Positions 32,868 to 36,984 of a stretch of 36,984 nt of DNA are shown piece by piece; position 1 is the first letter of the stretch; each line of letters starts with the position of its first letter. Origin of the DNA: Neisseria sp. Its GTDB lineage: Bacteria > Pseudomonadota > Gammaproteobacteria > Burkholderiales > Neisseriaceae. Location: positions 29,285 to 66,268 of the forward strand of contig JAUNMN010000003.1 of assembly GCA_030531795.1 (NCBI GenBank), in the 5' to 3' direction. A program made the position numbers and the translations under genes. Under the pieces are notes generated by a model. That model worked only from the letters and a program-made list of their open reading frames with translations, was not told the DNA's origin and did no database searches.

Positions 32868-34316
32868 ATGAACACCTTAAAAAAAATTGCTCTTTACACA
32901 GCAGGCGCAATCAGCGGCGTTGCCATTAGCTTGAGCGTTCAAAGCGTGGCTTCCGAATCGCAAAAAAGCGATGCCCTGCCCGTTCAATCTTTGCGCACTT
33001 TGGCAGAGGTTTACGGTCAAATTAAAGCCAACTACTACGAAGACAGAAACGACGACAAATTATTAGAAGGCGCGATGAAAGGCATGGTAGACAGCCTAGA
33101 CCCGCACTCTGAATACATGAACAAAAAAGACTATGCCGAACTCAAAGAACACACCACTGGCGAGTTTGGCGGTTTGGGCATGGAAATCGGCAGCGAAGAC
33201 GGTTTTATTAAAGTCGTCGCCCCGATTGAAGACACGCCAGCCGAACGTGCAGGCATCAAAAGCGGCGACTTCATCACCAAAATCGATGGCGTTTCTACTC
33301 GCGATTTGAGCACCAGCAAAGCCGTGAAAAAAATGCGCGGCACACCGGGTACCAGCATCGTATTAACGATTACGCGCAAAGACGTGGACAAACCGATTAC
33401 GGTAAAACTCACACGCGCGATTATCAAAGTGCGCAGCGTGCGCCACAAATTGCTTGAACAAGATTATGGCTACATTCGCATCACGCAATTCCAAGAACGC
33501 ACCGTTGCCGCGTTAAACGAAGCCGCCCAAGCCTTAACGAAAGAAAACAAAGGCGCGTTAAAAGGTTTGGTGTTGGATTTGCGCGATGACCCTGGTGGTT
33601 TGCTCAATGGCGCAGTGGGCGTGTCGGCGGCGTTTTTGCCCGAAGGCGCGTTGGTGGTGAGCACCAAAGGACGCGACAAACAAGCGGGCATGGTGTTAAA
33701 CGCCCAACCGAGCCACTATCAAATGAAAGGCAGCAATCCGCTTGAAGGTTTGCCAGCCGAACTCAAAAACATTCCGATAACCGTGTTAATCAATTCGGGG
33801 TCGGCCTCCGCGTCTGAAATCGTGGCTGGCGCATTGCAAGACCACAAACGCGCCGTGATTGTGGGCACACAAAGTTTCGGCAAAGGCTCGGTGCAAACCG
33901 TATTACCACTGAACAACGGCAGCGCAGTGAAAATCACGACCGCGCTTTACTACACGCCAAACGACCGCTCGATTCAAGCGCAAGGCATCGTGCCTGATGT
34001 GGAAGTGAAAGACAAAAAACGCAGCTTTGAAAGTCGCGAAGCCGATTTAGCAGGACACATCGGCAACCCAACAGGCGGCACTGAAGTTGGCAGCGCAGAC
34101 GAAGAAATCGCCAGCGAAATCAAAGTAGAAGCGAAAGAGAAAACCCAAAAAGAACGCGAAGCCGAACTGGAAGCGCGTCGCAATCCCGACCCGAAAAAAG
34201 ACGTGCAACTTGGCACGGCACTTGATTTGCTCAAATCGCCAAGCAAGTGGCAACAATCTTTGGGTTTGGCAGCGAAAAAACCTGTGAAGAAAAAAGAAGA
34301 CGAAGACAAAGAGTAA
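32868..34316 (+). CDS. ctpA: CtpA-type C-terminal processing protease (S41)
   Basis: A 482-residue exported or membrane-anchored serine protease. N-terminal hydrophobic segment (about 5-28), a PDZ domain (about 95-180, GEFGGLGMEIGSEDGFIKVV), then the S41 core with the catalytic Ser in the GSASASEIVAGAL block (about 311-323) and Lys339 in QSFGKGSVQT. The tail (about 390-482) is long and strongly charged, ending KKPVKKKEDEDKE. Such proteases trim envelope and peptidoglycan-linked proteins. An A8 tract sits in codons 4-6 (32879-32886). A nested hairpin follows the gene. Confidence 0.94.
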   Translation: MNTLKKIALYTAGAISGVAISLSVQSVASESQKSDALPVQSLRTLAEVYGQIKANYYEDRNDDKLLEGAMKGMVDSLDPHSEYMNKKDYAELKEHTTGEFGGLGMEIGSEDGFIKVVAPIEDTPAERAGIKSGDFITKIDGVSTRDLSTSKAVKKMRGTPGTSIVLTITRKDVDKPITVKLTRAIIKVRSVRHKLLEQDYGYIRITQFQERTVAALNEAAQALTKENKGALKGLVLDLRDDPGGLLNGAVGVSAAFLPEGALVVSTKGRDKQAGMVLNAQPSHYQMKGSNPLEGLPAELKNIPITVLINSGSASASEIVAGALQDHKRAVIVGTQSFGKGSVQTVLPLNNGSAVKITTALYYTPNDRSIQAQGIVPDVEVKDKKRSFESREADLAGHIGNPTGGTEVGSADEEIASEIKVEAKEKTQKEREAELEARRNPDPKKDVQLGTALDLLKSPSKWQQSLGLAAKKPVKKKEDEDKE

Positions 34317-34351
34317 TTCGCTCAATCGGTTTGCCAACAGATTGAAATGAG

Positions 34352-34422
34352 ATGCCGTCTGCAACTGAAAGAAGTCCCTGTGCGAAAGCTATTAGGACAA
34401 TTTCAGCAAACGCAGACGGCAT
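34352..34422. repeat. Nested-stem structure bounded by DUS between ctpA and uup
   Basis: ATGCCGTCTGC (34352-34362) pairs with GCAGACGGCAT (34412-34422). Inside, CTGAAA (34365-34370) pairs with TTTCAG (34401-34406), GTCC (34374-34377) with GGAC (34395-34398), and GC-GAAA-GC (34382-34389) closes the tip. All stems are in register, giving one long irregular hairpin of 71 bases, 35 bases after the ctpA stop. It may be a terminator or a structured RNA. Confidence 0.55.
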
Positions 34423-34469
34423 TTTCGTCTTCAGCGCACGCGTTTTGGCTACTTTATCCGCCGCAATAA

Positions 34470-34478
34470 TGTTAAAAT
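34470..34478 (+). promoter_or_regulatory. Extended -10 promoter of uup
   Basis: TGTTAAAAT (TGn plus TAAAAT), 33 bases before the uup ATG. Similar in form to the ychF promoter (TGCTAAAAT). Confidence 0.45.
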
Positions 34479-34511
34479 TCCGCCTTTCTGTTTTCCCCTT
34501 TTTTGCACATC

Positions 34512-36434
34512 ATGACCATTCTAGCCCTTGAAAATTGTTCTTTTGCCGTTGGCCATTTGCCGCTACTCGATCGCACCCAGTTTCAGTTAAACGCAGGCGA
34601 AAAAGTCGGTTTAATCGGACGCAATGGCGCAGGCAAATCGTCTTTGCTGAAAATTTTGGCTGGCGTGCAAAAAATGGACGATGGGCAACTCATCACCCAA
34701 AACGGTTTGAAAACGGTTTATGTGCCACAAGAAAGTTTTTTCGCCGAAGATGCCAGTGTGTTTGATGTCGTTGCTGACGGTTTAGGGCAATTGCGCGAAG
34801 TTTTGCGCCGTTATCACGACTTAAGCACGCAGTTAAGCCAAAATCACGATGAAACCCTATTAAAACAATTACATGAAGTGCAAACCGAGTTGGAAAACCA
34901 AAACGGTTGGCAGTTTGATGCGGCGATTAAGCAAACCATTTCCGAACTGGGTTTACCCGAAAACGAAAAAATCGGCAATTTGTCGGGCGGACAGAAAAAG
35001 CGCGTGGCTTTGGCGCAAGCGTGGGTGCAAAAACCCGATATTTTGTTGCTGGACGAACCAACCAACCATTTGGACATTGACGCGATTTTGTGGTTAGAAA
35101 ATTTGCTGCAACAATTTAGCGGCAGCATGGTGGTGATTACCCACGACCGCCGTTTTTTGGACAACATCGCCAACCGCATCGTGGAATTAGACCGCGGACA
35201 TTTGCGTTCTTACCCAGGTTCGTTCAGTCAATACAGCGAGAAAAAAGCGCAAGAATTAGCCGTTGAAGCCGAACACAATCGCCTGTTTGACAAGTTCCAC
35301 GCCCAAGAAGAAGCATGGATACGCAAAGGCATTGAAGCACGCCGCACCCGCAACGAAGGTCGCGTTCGCCGTTTGGAAGAATTACGCAAACAACGCGCCG
35401 CACGTCGCGAACGTCAAGGGCAAGTCAATTTCAAATTAGACGCAGGCGAAAAAAGCGGCAAAATCGTGGCGGAGTTGGAACACGCAGGTTTTCAATACGA
35501 TGACAAAATCATCATGAATCCGTTTTCGGCGATTATCCAACGCGGCGACAAAATCGGCTTAATCGGGGCAAACGGCATCGGCAAAACCACATTTTTAAAA
35601 CTGATTTTGGGCGAATTGCAGCCAACTTACGGCAAAATCCGCATCGGCAGCAAGCAAGAAGTGGCGTATTTTGACCAGTTTCGCACCGCGCTCAACGAAA
35701 ACGACACCGTGTTTTACACGCTCGGACAAGGCAACGATTATGTGGAAATCGGCGGCAAAAAACGCCATGTCATGAGCTATTTAGAAGACTTTTTGTTTCA
35801 CCCTGCCCGCGCCCAGTCGCCTGTTTCTTCGCTTTCGGGCGGCGAGCGCAATCGCTTGTTGTTAGCCAAATTGTTCACCCGTCCAGCGAATATTTTGGTG
35901 TTGGACGAACCGACCAACGATTTGGACATCGACACTCAAGAATTGCTGGAAGAACTGCTGCGCGATTATCAAGGCACGGTGTTTTTGGTGTCGCACGACC
36001 GTATGTTTTTGGATAACGTCATCACCCAAAGCATTGTTTTTGAAGGAAATGGCAATCTAAAAGAATACATCGGTGGCTATGAAGATTACATCGCCGCCAA
36101 AACGCGTGAACAAGCACTGCAGACGGCAGCGCAAGCCAAAACCGCCGCGCCTGTCGCCGAAAACAAAACCAAACCGAAAAACAATCGCACGGTGAAATTG
36201 TCGTTTAAAGAACAGCGCGAACTGGACGCTTTGCCCGATGAAATCGCCGCTTTGGAAAACGAGCAAAACGAATTGAACGCGCAATTATCGAATCCAGAAA
36301 TATTCAAAGACTACGAAAAAGCAGGCGTGCTGCAAGCGCGTGCTGAAGAAATTGAGTTGCTGTTGCTGGAAAAACTGGAACGTTGGGAGCAATTAGAAAA
36401 CAAACAAAACGGCAAATTAGGCGATGAAGCGTAA
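34512..36434 (+). CDS. uup: Uup-type ABC-F ATPase
   Basis: A 640-residue cytosolic protein with two ABC ATPase domains and no membrane part. Domain 1: GLIGRNGAGKSSLLK, LSGGQKKRVALAQAW, ILLLDEPTNHLDIDAILWLE. Domain 2: GLIGANGIGKTTFLK, LSGGERNRLLLAKLF, ILVLDEPTNDLDIDTQE. Between them is the arm/linker (RKGIEARRTRNEGRVRRLEE). The C-terminal coiled coil (about 560-640), which binds DNA in Uup, separates it from other ABC-F members. Uup affects transposon excision and ribosome-linked functions. The start is MTILALENC; a TTG three codons earlier is less likely. A DUS variant at 36118-36129 encodes LQTAA in the linker before the coiled coil. Confidence 0.94.
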   Translation: MTILALENCSFAVGHLPLLDRTQFQLNAGEKVGLIGRNGAGKSSLLKILAGVQKMDDGQLITQNGLKTVYVPQESFFAEDASVFDVVADGLGQLREVLRRYHDLSTQLSQNHDETLLKQLHEVQTELENQNGWQFDAAIKQTISELGLPENEKIGNLSGGQKKRVALAQAWVQKPDILLLDEPTNHLDIDAILWLENLLQQFSGSMVVITHDRRFLDNIANRIVELDRGHLRSYPGSFSQYSEKKAQELAVEAEHNRLFDKFHAQEEAWIRKGIEARRTRNEGRVRRLEELRKQRAARRERQGQVNFKLDAGEKSGKIVAELEHAGFQYDDKIIMNPFSAIIQRGDKIGLIGANGIGKTTFLKLILGELQPTYGKIRIGSKQEVAYFDQFRTALNENDTVFYTLGQGNDYVEIGGKKRHVMSYLEDFLFHPARAQSPVSSLSGGERNRLLLAKLFTRPANILVLDEPTNDLDIDTQELLEELLRDYQGTVFLVSHDRMFLDNVITQSIVFEGNGNLKEYIGGYEDYIAAKTREQALQTAAQAKTAAPVAENKTKPKNNRTVKLSFKEQRELDALPDEIAALENEQNELNAQLSNPEIFKDYEKAGVLQARAEEIELLLLEKLERWEQLENKQNGKLGDEA

Positions 36435-36514
36435 ACCCAAAGCAATGCGCCCAGCGATGCCGTCTGCGACTCCAGTACTCAAATTAAATAAAGCGAATTA
36501 AGTAAGACGAAAAC

Positions 36515-36984
36515 ATGAAATATCCTTTAATCATCAGTCTGTTGGCAAGTGTGATGTTGGCGGCGTGTGGCACAAATTCTGCACCCAAAGCCAACAAAAC
36601 GCGTGCTACCCAAACCGCCAAAACCATTCAAATCCGCCACATCGCTCAAGACGCGGCAGGACAAGAATTGATGCTCAACGCCATGGATTTGGTTGGCACG
36701 CCTTATCGCTGGGGCGGTGCAGACGACGCAACGGGATTCGATTGCAGCGGCATGATACAGTTTGTTTATAAAAACGCTTTGGGCGTGAACCTGCCGCGTA
36801 CCTCCAGCCAAATGGCAGCCGCCAGTCGCAGCATCAAACCAAACGCCTTAAAAACAGGCGATTTGGTGTTTTTCAACACATCAGGCAAAGGCATTTCCCA
36901 CGTTGGCTTGTATTTGGGCAACGGCGAATTTTTACACGCCCCGCGCTCGGGCAGCACGGTGCAAACCGAAAAATTAAGCAACCC
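36515..36984 (+). CDS. NlpC/P60 family lipoprotein, truncated by the window end
   Basis: An open frame of at least 156 codons that runs off the right edge without a stop. The lipoprotein signal peptide ends in MLAAC with Cys18 (start MKYPLIISLLASVMLAACG). The NlpC/P60 domain begins near residue 50 (ELMLNAMDLVGTPYRWGGA). The catalytic Cys lies in GFDCSGMIQFVY, the first His in ISHVGLYLGNG and the third polar residue in FLHAPRSGS. Members cut gamma-D-Glu-diaminopimelate bonds in peptidoglycan. It follows uup by 80 bases containing a DUS variant (36457-36468), so it may have its own promoter or be read through. Confidence 0.9.
   Translation, partial: MKYPLIISLLASVMLAACGTNSAPKANKTRATQTAKTIQIRHIAQDAAGQELMLNAMDLVGTPYRWGGADDATGFDCSGMIQFVYKNALGVNLPRTSSQMAAASRSIKPNALKTGDLVFFNTSGKGISHVGLYLGNGEFLHAPRSGSTVQTEKLSN

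Larger units (their letters stand above)
7..36468. repeat. DNA uptake sequence family, dialect ATGCCGTCTGCA
   Basis: Exact 12-base copies begin at 848, 967, 1932, 2517, 4542, 4550, 5678, 5703, 6108, 7210, 8588, 8609, 9826, 9834, 10885, 13324, 13781, 14727, 15770, 16548, 17474, 18484, 20705, 20726, 22882, 24824, 26780, 29016, 31215, 31310, 32744 and 34352 (either strand). One-base variants include 7, 6861, 11028, 13135, 15041, 15788, 16532, 17838, 19148, 22322, 23309, 24816, 29033, 29835, 30484, 32831, 34411, 36118 and 36457. Variation falls mostly at the first and last base; the core GCCGTCTGC is constant. The DUS directs specific DNA uptake in Neisseriaceae through ComP on the pilus. Confidence 0.93.

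Noticed and set aside
1-36984. Insertion sequences, prophage genes, CRISPR arrays, toxin-antitoxin pairs, tRNA or rRNA genes.
   Set aside because: I saw no transposase, integrase, phage structural protein, regularly spaced repeat or cloverleaf sequence. Gene content is housekeeping throughout.

Overview
This window is an ordinary, gene-dense chromosomal stretch from a member of the Neisseriaceae (Betaproteobacteria). Two things point there. First, the sequence is saturated with a 12-base word, ATGCCGTCTGCA. I counted by eye about 30 exact copies plus about 20 one-base variants, on both strands and often paired as inverted repeats. This is a dialect of the neisserial DNA uptake sequence (DUS; the classical form is ATGCCGTCTGAA). 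Second, the gene orders are neisserial: ndk-rlmN-pilW-rodZ-ispG, cmk-rpsA-ihfB, a bfrA-bfrB pair, SPOR protein-dsbA, and dnaX-ybaB. I cannot name the genus from sequence alone. I saw no rRNA, tRNA, CRISPR array, prophage or intact insertion sequence.

Layout. Bases 5-4439 (minus) hold lolC-lolD, a Sel1-repeat protein and recD. Bases 4565-8418 (minus) hold dnaX, ybaB and trmA. Bases 8645-10217 (minus) hold mltB and folB; plsY diverges from folB. Bases 11053-12722 (minus) hold ychF and a DUF1841 gene. Bases 12857-15150 (plus) hold a DUF2147 protein, msrC, pcm and a rhodanese. Bases 15221-15758 hold a small membrane protein (minus) and a 31-codon ORF (plus). Bases 15812-22071 (minus) hold dsbA, a SPOR protein, comM, ubiK, an unknown exported protein, a Nudix fusion and ispG, followed by rodZ, pilW, rlmN, ndk and zapE up to 26626. 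Bases 26876-29754 (minus) hold ihfB, rpsA and cmk. Bases 29972-30959 (minus) hold bfrB and bfrA. Bases 31436-36984 (plus) hold an EnvC-like protein, ctpA, uup and a truncated NlpC/P60 lipoprotein gene.

Themes. The genes cover DNA and RNA upkeep (RecD, DnaX, YbaB, IhfB, ComM, TrmA, RlmN, S1, Uup), envelope building (LolCD, MltB, PlsY, DsbA, SPOR protein, RodZ, PilW, EnvC, CtpA, NlpC/P60) and redox or iron handling (MsrC, Pcm, BfrAB). PilW (type IV pili), ComM and the dense DUS together suggest a naturally transformable organism.

The most interesting signals are not whole genes. They are: a short inverted-repeat element upstream of lolC that looks like an internally deleted Correia-type MITE; DUS pairs fused tail-to-tail into 20-base palindromes, which only a DUS ending in TGCA permits; a DUS-bracketed insertion in RecD carrying an AT-hook-like and a beta-clamp-binding-like motif; a nested-stem structure between ctpA and uup; a T8 tract inside the bfrA promoter spacer; and a 31-codon cationic ORF. 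I did not find a clear, large undescribed gene system.
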